Shown here: positions 1 through 8,591 of the stretch, piece by piece
Position numbering within the stretch: the stretch's first letter is position 1
How the letters are laid out: each line of letters opens with the position of its first letter
DNA from: Lewinellaceae bacterium
Lineage (GTDB): Bacteria > Bacteroidota > Bacteroidia > Chitinophagales > Saprospiraceae
NCBI GenBank assembly: GCA_020636095.1
Contig: JACJYN010000002.1
Coordinates: forward strand, 1,054,001 to 1,118,000
DNA length: 64,000 nucleotides
Direction: 5' to 3'
The notes under the pieces: model-generated
The model's input: the letters and a program-made list of their open reading frames with translations, nothing else
What the model was told of the DNA's origin: nothing
Database searches by the model: none
Made by a program: the position numbers and the translations under genes

Positions 1-234
1 GAAAGGCCGCCAGGCAGTAGTTTTGGAGAATACGGGTTGGCATGGTTCAGGGCGTTTATTTCCACAATTTCACGATTTTTCGTCAAAATAGCACCAGCCT
101 GACATCGCTACTCATGCAAATGAATAGCGCTACCAGTATACTAAAGCGGTTTTTCATAATATCAGGATTTAGAGGCAACCCGCCCGGCGCCTTTCATGCC
201 GGTTGGCAACCCTGTTTTCTTTTTGAGTTTCAAC

Positions 235-1428
235 TTACTGTTTCACCACTTGCTTTACTGTCAGTATTTGCCCTTCTCTATCCAGTAGCTTCAATACATA
301 CAGGCCCGGGGCCAGGCCACCGAGGTTTAGGCTGGCCAACCCTGGGGGCGTTCCGAGGGGCTGAGCGCGCACGTGGCCACCCAGGGCATTGTACAACTCC
401 GCCCGGGCGCCGGAGGGGCAATCGCCGGAGATGAACAGCGCGGATGTTGTCGGATTGGGGTATACCCGGATGGCGGTCTCGCCCTCTACTTCTTCCAAGC
501 CTACCAGTGCATTGTATTCAAAAGGAGTTGAGGTAGCCGTACAGCTGAGGCCAACAACCCTTACGGTATAAAAACCATTGCCCTGAGGTGCAATAGCAGC
601 GGTAGTCAGATTGGGGAGCTGGTCGCCATCCAGATACCATCGATAGGAGATTCCCGGCCCTTCAGGAGGGAAGGTAACCCTCAGATAACCGTTATCCAGA
701 ACGATCGTGGGTATACCCACTTCCACTTCCAGTTCATAGTAATACTGCTCTTCGGCAGGTACTGAACCAAAGGCCAGGCTTAGAGATCCGTTGGTTGCCG
801 TACCCTGCTCCATTCCCCCGTCGATCTGTACTTCCCCCAAAAAATCATTGTTCCCGATCAGGTCAGAATCCCAGACCTGCACCGTGTAGGCCTGATTTCT
901 GACCAGGCCGGCCACCGGAAGGCTAACCGGGCCGCCGCTGGGATTGGCCGTAACCGTCGAACTACTGAAGAGGACGTTACCCGCTTCATCTTTCACTTTG
1001 GCATACAGATCGGGCACATTATCGACCGGCTCCCACCAATTACCGGGGATACTGATGACCTCGATCCGGTTCAGCATCCTCTGGCCCTGAGCCGCTGTAA
1101 CCGACAAGGAGATGGTGTAAACGCCGGGCTCCTGGTAGGTTACCAAACCTGGCTGGGTAGAGAAAGAAGCCTGTCCGTTGCCAAAGTCCCAGGTGTAAGC
1201 ATCCCCACCGCCAAAAATAGGGCTGATGTGGATAGAAGCCGGAACGCAGGCCGTTTCATGGTTGACCCGGAAGAGCGGCATGTCCTGGGCGGAAAGGTGG
1301 CCGGCCATGCCCCAAAAGGCCAGCACTATCAGAGAACTGCTGAGGGAGCCCACCATAAGCCGGAGGCTATTCAGCATAAAAAAAGAAAGGGAAAACTTTT
1401 GTGCGGAATAAAATACAGCTGTTTGCAT
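235..1428 (-). CDS. Secreted PKD-domain protein with T9SS sorting domain
   Basis: Secreted or cell-surface protein of unknown substrate. The N-terminus carries a hydrophobic signal segment ending near HLSAQ; an internal Met at residue 18 (start 1377) would give a more usual signal peptide and may be the true start. Residues about 55-127 look like a PKD fold (YTWDFGNG, then PGVYTISLSV). Residues about 140-205 look C2-like (VWDSDLIGNNDFLGEV). The last ~75 residues are a type A T9SS C-terminal domain (VYPNPTTSALFISG to LYVLKLL). It lies 99 bp downstream of the FecR gene on the same strand, where a SusC-type receptor would often be found, so it may be a target of that sigma/anti-sigma pair (inference). 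Confidence 0.85.
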   Translation of the reverse strand: MQTAVFYSAQKFSLSFFMLNSLRLMVGSLSSSLIVLAFWGMAGHLSAQDMPLFRVNHETACVPASIHISPIFGGGDAYTWDFGNGQASFSTQPGLVTYQEPGVYTISLSVTAAQGQRMLNRIEVISIPGNWWEPVDNVPDLYAKVKDEAGNVLFSSSTVTANPSGGPVSLPVAGLVRNQAYTVQVWDSDLIGNNDFLGEVQIDGGMEQGTATNGSLSLAFGSVPAEEQYYYELEVEVGIPTIVLDNGYLRVTFPPEGPGISYRWYLDGDQLPNLTTAAIAPQGNGFYTVRVVGLSCTATSTPFEYNALVGLEEVEGETAIRVYPNPTTSALFISGDCPSGARAELYNALGGHVRAQPLGTPPGLASLNLGGLAPGLYVLKLLDREGQILTVKQVVKQ

Positions 1429-1527
1429 AGCGATAGGGTTTGGTTAATCATTCGGGTAGTCGGCTACCCTTTTCCCTATCCATTACGCAACGGCTATCAG
1501 ATACCCCTAAATGAAAAGAAAAAAAAG

Positions 1528-2544
1528 TTATTCCCCGGGCAGGATAATGATGGAATCGCCCTCTTTCCGGTAGGAAATGCCGAAAGTAATGGAAAGGCGT
1601 TCCAGAAAGCTTTCGATGGGGTCTCCTTTCTCCAGCGTGTCGGAAAGTGGCCGAGCGCCGAGATTGGTGCGGTCGTCGATATTGACATCATAACGGCGCT
1701 CAATGGCCCGGAAGGCTTCACTCAGGGGGGTATCTTTGAAAACCAGTTTGCCATCCAGCCAGGCCAGAGCAGCCGGGTTGCCGTCCGGCAATTCGCGGAA
1801 GGCGCCGGTTTGGGTATCGAACTCCGCCGCCTGTCCTTCGGCCAGGGGCAGCCCTTCCGCAATTTCGGTGCGAAACTGCACGGTTCCGGAAGTGACGGTT
1901 ACGGCCACCTTACCACTTTCCTCCCTTGCCGACAGGTTGAAGGCTGTGCCCAGGACACGGACATAGGCCTGCCCGGCCCGAACGATAAAGGGCTGGACAG
2001 CGTTTTTTTTCACTTCAAAATAAGCTTCGCCGGACAGTTCCAGGCTGCGCCCGGATTGGCCGTATCCGGCGCTGATGAGCAGGCGGCTATCGGCATTCAG
2101 GCGGATGGTGCTGCCGTCTGGCAAGGATACATCTCTCGTTTCGCCTTTCGGCGCCCGGATTTCCCGGGCAAACGGAGTTTCCCGGGGCTGCGACAACCAG
2201 GTGTACAGCAACCAGGCCGATACGGCCAGCACCGCCACGGCAGCGGCCATCCGCCAAAGGGCCGGCCGGCGCACCAGAGGCCGAATGGATGATTCAGGCT
2301 TTTCATGATTGGCCTGCTGTCCTTCCGCCAGGCGTTTCTGAACGGACTGCCAGGCCGCCGCGGGATCGAGTTCTCTTTCCAGGGGCATTTCCCGAAGCTC
2401 CCGATCCACCAGCGACACCTGTTCGAAATGGCGGCGGTGTTGTTCGTCCTCCTCCAGCCAACGATCCAGCTCGGCCTGCTCCTCCTGGGTGCAGGCGCCT
2501 TCGATGTGTTTCAGGATCAATATGTTGGCTCTTTCTTCTTGCAT
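1528..2544 (-). CDS. FecR-family anti-sigma factor (DUF4974)
   Basis: Inner-membrane anti-sigma regulator. The cytoplasmic N-terminus is about 95 residues. One membrane helix follows at about 97-117 (LWRMAAAVAVLAVSAWLLY). A periplasmic FecR domain (about 130-225, with VSLPDGSTIRLNADS and GEAYFEV) comes next, and a C-terminal DUF4974 region ends near residue 335. The length of 338 aa is normal for the family. It starts 9 bp after the ECF sigma gene and is surely co-transcribed. In known systems the C-terminal part senses an outer-membrane receptor; no such receptor gene is adjacent here. Confidence 0.95.
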   Translation of the reverse strand: MQEERANILILKHIEGACTQEEQAELDRWLEEDEQHRRHFEQVSLVDRELREMPLERELDPAAAWQSVQKRLAEGQQANHEKPESSIRPLVRRPALWRMAAAVAVLAVSAWLLYTWLSQPRETPFAREIRAPKGETRDVSLPDGSTIRLNADSRLLISAGYGQSGRSLELSGEAYFEVKKNAVQPFIVRAGQAYVRVLGTAFNLSAREESGKVAVTVTSGTVQFRTEIAEGLPLAEGQAAEFDTQTGAFRELPDGNPAALAWLDGKLVFKDTPLSEAFRAIERRYDVNIDDRTNLGARPLSDTLEKGDPIESFLERLSITFGISYRKEGDSIIILPGE

Positions 2545-2553
2545 ATCTACCGT

Positions 2554-3231
2554 TTAAAAGCCTCCAAACATGCTCTCAGGACGCATATCGTTAACTACCC
2601 CTACGCTCAAAGCCGGCTTTCCCCCTAAGAAGAAAGCAGAAAAAAAACAGAAATTGTGGAACAGCGTTCCAACCAGAGAAACCAGGAAAAAAAACCAGGA
2701 GAAAAACTGCCCCTTCCAGGGCGAATCGTTATCGAGAAAGAGGCGCTTTCGGATCCGTTTCAGGGCATTGCCGATGTGGTTTTCAACCGTCTTCACCGAG
2801 AGGTTCAGGTGGCTGGCAATTTCCTTGTAACTCATTTCCTCCTTTCGGCTGAGTAAAAAGACCTCCCGACATTTGTCGGGCAGCTTACCGATCTCCTCGT
2901 AGATCGCGGACCGTAGTTCAGCCGTATTTATATCCGCTTCGATATCGTTTTCTTCACCAATGGGCGCCTCGCGGAAAGCGTCGATGGCTACCGTGGGGAG
3001 ACGGCCTTTGCGGCGGCGGCTGACACAGCGGTTAAAGGTGGCCGTATAGAGATAAGCTTTAAGGTTGCCTTCAGGGTTCAGGTTTTCCCGGTTCTTACAC
3101 ACTCCGCCAAATACTTCCTGAACTACATCTTCTGCTTCTTCCTGCGACCGGAGCCACTTATGGGCGTACATCACCAGGGCAGTGTAGTGCTGCATGAATA
3201 ATTGTTCTATCCCTGATGCATCTATTCCCAT
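2554..3231 (-). CDS. RNA polymerase ECF sigma factor, Bacteroidetes type
   Basis: Sigma-70 family ECF factor that would direct transcription of a small regulon under control of the adjacent FecR. Region 2 spans about residues 10-75 (EEAEDVVQEVF, KAYLYTATFNRCV). Region 4 spans about 118-170 (LPDKCREVFLLSRKEEMSYKEIA split by the HTH, then SVKTVENHIGNALKRIRK). Unusually, residues about 174-200 form a strongly hydrophobic stretch (FFSWFFFLVSLVGTLFHNF) that could be a membrane anchor. The last residues, ESMFGGF, are encoded by a 16-bp sequence identical to the end of the intergenic palindromic element family, so the tail may be altered by a repeat remnant. Confidence 0.93.
   Translation of the reverse strand: MGIDASGIEQLFMQHYTALVMYAHKWLRSQEEAEDVVQEVFGGVCKNRENLNPEGNLKAYLYTATFNRCVSRRRKGRLPTVAIDAFREAPIGEENDIEADINTAELRSAIYEEIGKLPDKCREVFLLSRKEEMSYKEIASHLNLSVKTVENHIGNALKRIRKRLFLDNDSPWKGQFFSWFFFLVSLVGTLFHNFCFFSAFFLGGKPALSVGVVNDMRPESMFGGF
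2561..2576 (+). repeat. Solo end of the AGAGCATG palindromic element
   Basis: The 16-mer CCTCCAAACATGCTCT is identical to the terminal repeat of the complete elements at 6856, 42957, 50836 and 52404. No partner arm is present nearby. It lies inside the last codons of the sigma factor gene, just before its stop. A chance match of 16 bases is very unlikely. Confidence 0.7.
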
Positions 3232-3404
3232 ATTGTCTGGAAGGTAAGTACTCAGAATATAAAGAACAATCGTAACTTTTCAGCAATTCGCAGCTCGCGG
3301 GTGTAGTGCAGTGCCTGAAAGCGAGATGCTGAATAGCCACCTCCAATCAAAAATAATTCATAAACCGGGTAATACAAAACGGAAAAGCGGACTGGCCATG
3401 GCGA

Positions 3405-3992
3405 TCAGGAAGCCGAAAGCCCCTTCATCAACATCCTCACAACATGCTCCTCCACCTCTTCCGCCGTCAGCTTTTTGCCGGGCTGAAACCAGTCGTGCAG
3501 CCAGCGGATGGAAGAAAAGATGGTGTGCAGGGCAATGGTAGGTTCTATATCCCGAAACTGTCCGGCTTGCATACCGGCATTGAGAATGGCCAGAAAACGG
3601 TTTTCGTAATCTTTGCGCAAGGCCATGAATTCGCCGAGCAGGGGCTCGGTCAGGTGGCGCCATTCGTCGTTGAAGGCCATGACGGAGGCGGCATCCCCGG
3701 TAGCAGTGCGAATGTGGAGCCTCAGCAGGGCTTCCACCTTTTCGGTAGCGTTGCCAGGCGTGGCCTCCACTTTTTCCATGCCTGCCAGGAAGCGTTGGGC
3801 ATTCTCAAAGCAAATATTCTTCAGAATCTCCTCCTTGGAACTGATGTGGTTGTACAGGCTGGAGGCTTTGAGGTTTACGGCGTCCGCCAGGTCGCGCATA
3901 GAAGTGGCGGAGTAGCCTTTATCCCGAAACAGGCGGACAGCCGCTTCGTGGATAATTTGCTTTTTGGTTTTCTTTTGCGTTTTGGGAGCCAT
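3405..3992 (-). CDS. TetR/AcrR family transcriptional regulator
   Basis: DNA-binding repressor of 195 aa. The N-terminal HTH is at about residues 14-60 (AAVRLFRDKGYSATSMRDLA, then SSLYNHISSKEEIL). The C-terminal half is an all-helical ligand domain. It lies downstream of the paaE-type reductase on the same strand, with a 163-bp palindromic element between them. A TetR-like dyad sits on the reductase promoter at 5482-5499, so it probably controls that gene. TetR regulators of phenylacetate or acyl-CoA catabolism are commonly linked to such genes; the ligand here is unknown. Confidence 0.9.
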   Translation of the reverse strand: MAPKTQKKTKKQIIHEAAVRLFRDKGYSATSMRDLADAVNLKASSLYNHISSKEEILKNICFENAQRFLAGMEKVEATPGNATEKVEALLRLHIRTATGDAASVMAFNDEWRHLTEPLLGEFMALRKDYENRFLAILNAGMQAGQFRDIEPTIALHTIFSSIRWLHDWFQPGKKLTAEEVEEHVVRMLMKGLSAS

Positions 3993-4090
3993 TCTTTGAG
4001 GTGTATCAGTGTTTTTGTGTATCAGTGTCAGTGTATCAGCACCCTGGATGAACTTGCAGCCGAGCTCTCAAGGGCGCTTTTTATTACCTT

Positions 4091-4253
4091 AGAGCGTGTT
4101 GGGGATTTACTTTTGATGTCGAAAATGAGCAGATTTTGGTTCTCAGGAAGCCATTTTTGAGCCGCATAGCATCGCTACGTGGCGAAAAAATGGCGAAATG
4201 AGGTTCAAAAGATGCACATTTGCAGGCCAAAGGGTAAATCCCCAACACGCTCT
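4091..4253. repeat. Long palindromic intergenic element, copy 1
   Basis: The 163-bp element has perfect 20-bp inverted ends, AGAGCGTGTTGGGGATTTAC and its complement. Inside, GCCATTTTTgaGCC pairs with GGCgaAAAAATGGC, and an apical hairpin TAGC-ATC-GCTA closes the structure. The interior resembles copy 2 (6856-7019) closely, but the outer arms differ in sequence while remaining self-complementary. It lies between paaE and the TetR gene. Confidence 0.85.
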
Positions 4254-4332
4254 TACAATTCAAACGAAGGGATCATACCTGAAAATCTGCTTTTAACTCC
4301 CCTCCTTCGGAGGGGCTGGGGGAGGCTGTAGC

Positions 4333-5406
4333 CTAACTATCAAAATCCACCACGACCCTATCCGTTTTCGGGTGAGACTGGCAAGTGAGGATGTACCCCG
4401 CCTCTACCTCCTCCGGTTCGAGGGCGTAGTTGACGTCCATTTCGACTTCTCCTTCCAGCAGTTTGGCGCGGCAGGTGCAGCATACGCCGCCTTTGCAGGC
4501 GAAGGGCAGGCTGGCGCCGGCCTTCTGTGCCGCCTCCAGGATGGTGTCGCTGCCGGAAGCCAATGGGAATTCGAAAGTATTTCCATCCAGGGTGATCTGA
4601 ATACTGGCTTCAACGGAACGGGACTCCTTCTGCTTCTTTTGTGCTTTACCATTCAGCCCGGCAATAAACAATTCGAAGTGGATTTTGCTTTTGTCGACGC
4701 CCATGGCGGTAAGGGTGTCGCGAATCTCATGGATCATAGATTCCGGGCCGCAGAGGAAGTATTCATCCACCTGCTGCGGGCTGACGAGTTTATCGCAGAA
4801 GGCACTGCACTTTTCGGCGTCGATCCGGCCGGAGAACAGCTCGCTGCCCTGCAATTCCCGGCTGAGAACATGAAACACGCTGAGGCGGCCCATGTATTCA
4901 TTTTTGAGGCCCTCGATCTCCTCGCGGAAGATGATGGTGTCCACTCGCTGATTGCCGTAGAAGAGCGTGAATTCACTTTTGGGTTCCCGTTGCAGCACCG
5001 CCTTCATAATAGAAAGGATGGGCGTGATACCGCTGCCGGCGGCAAAGGCCACGTAGTGCTTCTCATTGTTGGGGTTCAGGTCCGTAAAGAAACGGCCCAT
5101 GGGGGTCATCACATCCAGGGAGTCGCCCTTTTGCAGCTTTTCGTTGGCAAAAGTGGAAAAGCGCCCTCCTTCCAGCTTCTTGATGGCCACCCGAAGCGTA
5201 TCGTCAAAGGGGCTGGCGCAGATGGAATAGGAGCGCCGTACTTCCTCCCCTTCGAGTTCGGTTTTCAGCGTAAGGTGTTGGCCCTGTATGAACCGGTACT
5301 CCGGCTTCAGGCTTTCCGGCACCTCAAAGGCGACTGATACGCAGCCGTCGGTCTCGCGCCGCACTTCTTTTACTTTAAGCGAATGGAATTTGGGCATAGC
5401 TAACAA
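4333..5406 (-). CDS. paaE: PaaE-type ferredoxin reductase (phenylacetyl-CoA epoxidase reductase)
   Basis: NAD(P)H-dependent flavin/iron-sulfur reductase that passes electrons to a diiron oxygenase, most likely the phenylacetyl-CoA 1,2-epoxidase (family knowledge). The FAD domain has RSYSICASP, the nucleotide domain has AAGSGITPILS, and the C-terminal plant-type 2Fe-2S domain has CKGGVCCTC followed by a fourth Cys 29 residues later (C-x4-C-x2-C-x29-C). The length of 357 aa matches PaaE. The true start is probably Met4 at 5397 (MPKFHSLKV). No other paa genes are in the window, so it could serve another oxygenase. Confidence 0.87.
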   Translation of the reverse strand: MLAMPKFHSLKVKEVRRETDGCVSVAFEVPESLKPEYRFIQGQHLTLKTELEGEEVRRSYSICASPFDDTLRVAIKKLEGGRFSTFANEKLQKGDSLDVMTPMGRFFTDLNPNNEKHYVAFAAGSGITPILSIMKAVLQREPKSEFTLFYGNQRVDTIIFREEIEGLKNEYMGRLSVFHVLSRELQGSELFSGRIDAEKCSAFCDKLVSPQQVDEYFLCGPESMIHEIRDTLTAMGVDKSKIHFELFIAGLNGKAQKKQKESRSVEASIQITLDGNTFEFPLASGSDTILEAAQKAGASLPFACKGGVCCTCRAKLLEGEVEMDVNYALEPEEVEAGYILTCQSHPKTDRVVVDFDS

Positions 5407-5481
5407 TTATTCAGACAGGATGAACGGGATAAACAAGATTTATGCTCCCTCCCCTCGGGGAGTATATCCTGCCTCCGCATA

Positions 5482-5499
5482 CGAATGAACGTTCGTTTG
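5482..5499 (-). promoter_or_regulatory. Probable TetR operator upstream of paaE
   Basis: The dyad CGAATGAAC-GTTCGTTTG has 7 of 9 symmetric positions around AACGTT. It lies directly next to the -7 element at 5500-5507, between promoter and gene, where a bound repressor would block initiation. The TetR gene downstream of paaE is the natural candidate. Inferred from sequence only. Confidence 0.55.
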
Positions 5500-5507
5500 C
5501 AAATATA
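5500..5507 (-). promoter_or_regulatory. -7 promoter element for paaE
   Basis: On the minus strand this reads TATATTTG, an exact match to the Bacteroidota -7 consensus TAnnTTTG. It is about 95 bp before the start codon. No clear -33 TTG was confirmed. Confidence 0.5.
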
Positions 5508-5582
5508 AAAAATACGGATGGAGAAAGTTGAGTCTGGAGCGGAAAAGTTGGAGGGCCCCATTAAATGCAGGAGTGAAAACAC

Positions 5583-5620
5583 AGAAAAGTGTACCCCGGC
5601 TCATACCGAGATACACTTTC
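5583..5620 (-). terminator. Terminator-like hairpin after rpsT
   Basis: On the minus strand GAAAGTGTA and TACACTTTTC pair, with an inner CTCGG/CCGGG pairing, followed by a T-rich run. It lies about 30 bp after the rpsT stop codon. Confidence 0.6.
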
Positions 5621-5651
5621 CCAGGAAGATACTGGCAACACCTTCAATACT

Positions 5652-5903
5652 CTAGAGGCTGCCGACGTGGCGCATCAACTTGCCCTTGAGGTTAGAAGCT
5701 TTATTTTTATGCCAGGTATTGCGCTTAGCCAGGCGGTCGATCATGCTGATCACTTTGGGCAAGAACTTCTCTGCGTCCTCTTTTTCCGTCATATCGCGCA
5801 GTTGCTTGATAGAAGTACGGGTAGTCTTCTTATAGAAACGGTTGTGGATGCGGCGCTTAGCTTCCTGGCGCATACGTTTTTTCGCTGACTTATGGTTTGC
5901 CAT
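5652..5903 (-). CDS. rpsT: 30S ribosomal protein S20
   Basis: Small-subunit ribosomal protein that binds 16S rRNA. At 83 aa it is full length for the family, with the conserved basic start MANHKSAKKRMRQ and a helical hairpin body rich in Lys/Arg. It is a single-gene unit with its own promoter (5950-5957) and terminator hairpin. Confidence 0.97.
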   Translation of the reverse strand: MANHKSAKKRMRQEAKRRIHNRFYKKTTRTSIKQLRDMTEKEDAEKFLPKVISMIDRLAKRNTWHKNKASNLKGKLMRHVGSL

Positions 5904-5949
5904 TTATCTTGATTTTTCCTTTAATTGACTTGTTTTTCCAAACGAGGTG

Positions 5950-5957
5950 CAAATTTA
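5950..5957 (-). promoter_or_regulatory. -7 promoter element for rpsT
   Basis: The minus strand reads TAAATTTG, an exact TAnnTTTG match, 47 bp upstream of the rpsT start codon. Confidence 0.55.
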
Positions 5958-6086
5958 GGCATTCTTTCAGTAAAAGAAAAGAACTACCGTAAAATTGTTG
6001 CGGCCCAACAATTACAGATAAATGCCAGGCGGCATTTCCTGCAAAAAAAGTATCTTCACCAGCAAATAGAAAACTACCAACGTCTT

Positions 6087-6812
6087 ATGAGAGGAATTAT
6101 TCTACTGTTGATTGCCTTTTTTTGCTTTTCTGCTGCTGCCGATGCCCAGGTTTGGCTCGAGTTGGGCGTTAAGGGTATGATGGGCATGACGGGCTTTTAC
6201 AATAAGAACATAGTGGATGACTCCCGACACGACAGCCAGTTCGGGCTGGGCCTCTCGGTAGGCGGCGTGGCCGCCATCAACATCGGTGATTACCATGGCA
6301 TCAACATCGAGGTGTTGTCGGCCACCCACCATCAATCCATGAGTTTCCGGGGGGACGACGGCATCAATAGCACGATCAATGTCGAATGGAAAAGCACGGA
6401 TGTCTATTTCATGTACCGCTGGTACCGCGACAACGGCGCCTTTCTGGAAGTAGGCCCCAAAATTACGTATGTCAACGAGGTGCAGCAGTCTTTCAGCACG
6501 GACTGGTCAAAAGTGAACGACAAGTACGCCAGCCGGTATACCTCAGCGGCTTTCGGAGTCGGGGGGTTTGTTACGGCCTCCCCGGTCCTGACCATCAAGA
6601 CCGGCATCCGCGCCGAGTACGCCCTGACCGACCTCATCTCAGACCAGGGGAAGATGGAAGGCTACCCGGCTTACTACACCACTTTCGATTCGTACAAAGA
6701 AACCCGCCCTTTTCGCGCAGGCTTCTACCTGGAGGTTACCTTCGGCGTGGGCGGCATCGCCAAATCCATGTGCGGCTCCCGGGGGATGATCCTGGGCACG
6801 AAGTACAATTAA
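6087..6812 (+). CDS. Outer-membrane beta-barrel protein
   Basis: Probable outer-membrane barrel of unknown function. The start at 6087 is chosen because it gives a standard signal peptide (MRGIILLLIAFFCFSAAADA, cut before QVWLEL); the frame is open further upstream but without signal-like sequence. The mature part has alternating Gly/aromatic beta strands (LGLSVGGVAAINIG, YFMYRWYRDNGAFLEVGPK, FRAGFYLEVTFGVGG), as in PorT/OmpW-like small barrels. No specific family was recognised. It stands alone, upstream of a palindromic element. Confidence 0.75.
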   Translation: MRGIILLLIAFFCFSAAADAQVWLELGVKGMMGMTGFYNKNIVDDSRHDSQFGLGLSVGGVAAINIGDYHGINIEVLSATHHQSMSFRGDDGINSTINVEWKSTDVYFMYRWYRDNGAFLEVGPKITYVNEVQQSFSTDWSKVNDKYASRYTSAAFGVGGFVTASPVLTIKTGIRAEYALTDLISDQGKMEGYPAYYTTFDSYKETRPFRAGFYLEVTFGVGGIAKSMCGSRGMILGTKYN

Positions 6813-6855
6813 CTACTTGTAGTGGCCGGAGCACATTCTAATACTCTCCTATCTA

Positions 6856-7019
6856 AGAGCATGTTTGGAGGTGGTGCTTTGGAAGCGAAAATGGTCGATT
6901 TTGGGTTCTCGCAAAGCTATTTTTGAGCTTCATAGTGGTGCTATGGGGCGAAAAAATGGCGAGGTGAGGTTCCAGAAGCGGTCATTTGCAGCCCAAACGA
7001 CCACCTCCAAACATGCTCT
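6856..7019. repeat. Long palindromic intergenic element, copy 2
   Basis: The 164-bp element has perfect 20-bp inverted ends starting AGAGCATGTTTGGAGGTGGT. The apical hairpin is CATAG-TGGTG-CTATG. The interior is clearly related to copy 1, with different but again complementary outer arms. Its right end supplies two bases of the TAG stop codon of the DinB gene (7018-7020). Confidence 0.85.
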
Positions 7020-7548
7020 AAGCCGGGCCGGCCTTGGTTCTCAGCACCAGTTCTACATGTTCCAGGTGATGCCGGCTATGCCAACTGTACAATGCCAGGA
7101 ATTCAAACAAGGAAATTTCGCGATGCTGTTCAGGGTGAAACCCAGTACGCTGCCAATCTTCACCCTGTATACTTTCCAGTAGCGTTGTCCATCTCTCGTG
7201 TACTCCTTCCAATATTTGCAGAGAAGCTTCCAGTGGTGTCTTCCGGGTATCTTCCAACTCTGCCCAGGCTTTTTCATTGTAGGGCTTAATGACAGGCTTT
7301 TCCTCGGTGAGGATCAGCTTGAAGCGAATGTAAGCATTGAGGTGGCTATCCGCCACATGGTGAATGACCTGCCGGGCCGTCCAGCCGCCCGGGCGGTAGG
7401 GCTGCTCCAGTTGAGCAGAAGAAAGCCTGGCTGCAACTTCCCGCCATTTCCCGGGCAGTTTACGAATCGTTTCGATATGAGCCTGCCTCTGAGTTTCATC
7501 ATAAGGCTGATAAGAAAAGCGGCCAATGGGATACTGAAGGTTTTCCAT
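7018..7548 (-). CDS. DinB/YfiT-family putative metal-dependent transferase
   Basis: DinB-like four-helix protein of 176 aa, of the YfiT/BstA kind (thiol S-transferase or putative metal-dependent hydrolase). The metal-binding histidines are visible in HHVADSH and in SWHSRHHLEHV near the C-terminus. The start at 7548 (MENLQYPIGRFSYQP) matches the family; the upstream in-frame extension is AT-rich and not conserved-looking. The stop codon overlaps the end of the palindromic element at 6856-7019. Substrate unknown. Confidence 0.88.
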   Translation of the reverse strand: MENLQYPIGRFSYQPYDETQRQAHIETIRKLPGKWREVAARLSSAQLEQPYRPGGWTARQVIHHVADSHLNAYIRFKLILTEEKPVIKPYNEKAWAELEDTRKTPLEASLQILEGVHERWTTLLESIQGEDWQRTGFHPEQHREISLFEFLALYSWHSRHHLEHVELVLRTKAGPA

Positions 7549-7735
7549 ATTGAAGATTTTAGAGTTTGTTTTTAATATCTGATTTTTTAATTTTCCCCAG
7601 TTAGTTTCCAAAAGAAAAAAAACTAAAACCCCTACAAATAGTACAATGTTTCTATCGCACCACTCAAAAATCGAAAGAAATTTTAAACTTTTTCTGTTAA
7701 TTTTAATTACTTTGCAGTAAATAAAATAACACAAC

Positions 7736-8503
7736 ATGAGCCAACCACCTCTCAAGCCTTTAGAAATCGAAGGCCTGCTTACTCAATACCGGTCTGACCT
7801 GCGTAAATTGGAGTATCAAGTCCACAAGATTCAAACCACCATTCAGGAACTTGAAAAACAGGCCGCAGAAGTTCAGGAACTCCTGTACGCTGAAGAAGCG
7901 AAAGCCCTGCCCAGCGCAGCAAAACCCAAAGTAGCCGCCGCCGCAGAAAGCAAGCCCAAAGTAAAACGCAAAGGGCTGGGCCGGCCGCCCAAAGCTAAAT
8001 CTGCTGCCACTTCAGAGACAACCGCTAAAGAGCCTGAAGCCCAAAAAGAAGAAGTAAAGGAACCGAAAACTAAAAAACCGGCGGCAAAACGCGCGAAAAA
8101 GACACCGGCGGAAAAAAAAGATACCGCGACAAAAAAAAGAGGGCCAGGCCGGCCTCCCAAAGACCCCAGCCTGAAAAAAAGCGCGAAAACAGCTCCCAAA
8201 GACGCCTCTAAGGATACGGAAGCTAATCTCCGGCTCTCCGATTGGGATGAATTTGTGATCAGCAGCCTTCAAACCAAACAGCAGGCCCTCATCACCAAAG
8301 ATTTCCTGGAAATTGCTAAAGCAAATCCGGAAATCAAATCAGGAGAAGCACAGGTAAAAGTGAAACTGAACCGCAGCCTTCACAAACTAGCCAACAGAAA
8401 AGGAGCATTGGTGAAAGTTGAACACGCCGGCCGCGGTTTCGCCTACGCTCTTTCCGAATGGGTCAACAACAAAGGAGAATTACCGAAAAAGTATGCCCGT
8501 TAG
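7736..8503 (+). CDS. AT-hook, lysine/alanine-rich DNA-binding protein
   Basis: 255-aa protein with three parts. A coiled-coil-like N-terminus (about residues 12-55: LEYQVHKIQTTIQELEKQA) comes first. A long Lys/Ala/Pro-rich linker (about 60-160) follows, with two AT-hook cores (GLGRPPK and GPGRPPK). The compact C-terminal domain (about 165-255) starts LRLSDWDEFVISSLQ and could be a small winged-helix fold. The layout recalls histone H1-like nucleoid proteins, but I do not recognise the family. It is divergent from the DinB gene and followed by a hairpin. A role in chromosome structure or gene regulation is inference. Confidence 0.8.
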   Translation: MSQPPLKPLEIEGLLTQYRSDLRKLEYQVHKIQTTIQELEKQAAEVQELLYAEEAKALPSAAKPKVAAAAESKPKVKRKGLGRPPKAKSAATSETTAKEPEAQKEEVKEPKTKKPAAKRAKKTPAEKKDTATKKRGPGRPPKDPSLKKSAKTAPKDASKDTEANLRLSDWDEFVISSLQTKQQALITKDFLEIAKANPEIKSGEAQVKVKLNRSLHKLANRKGALVKVEHAGRGFAYALSEWVNNKGELPKKYAR

Positions 8504-8561
8504 AGTTAGCGGGTGTTCAAACTATCGCGAAACGATCTTTCGCAACGATCTGAAAAAGGTA

Positions 8562-8591
8562 AAGCCCACGTAGCTTTTGCTGCGTGGGCTT
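8562..8591 (+). terminator. Hairpin after the AT-hook gene
   Basis: AAGCCCACG pairs perfectly with CGTGGGCTT across a 12-nt loop, 58 bp after the stop codon. The following bases are only moderately T-rich (TATCTCTT). Confidence 0.6.

Noticed and set aside
1..234. Possible gene at the left edge
   Set aside because: No coding frame with support on either strand; only the 3' flank of the PKD/T9SS gene is visible.
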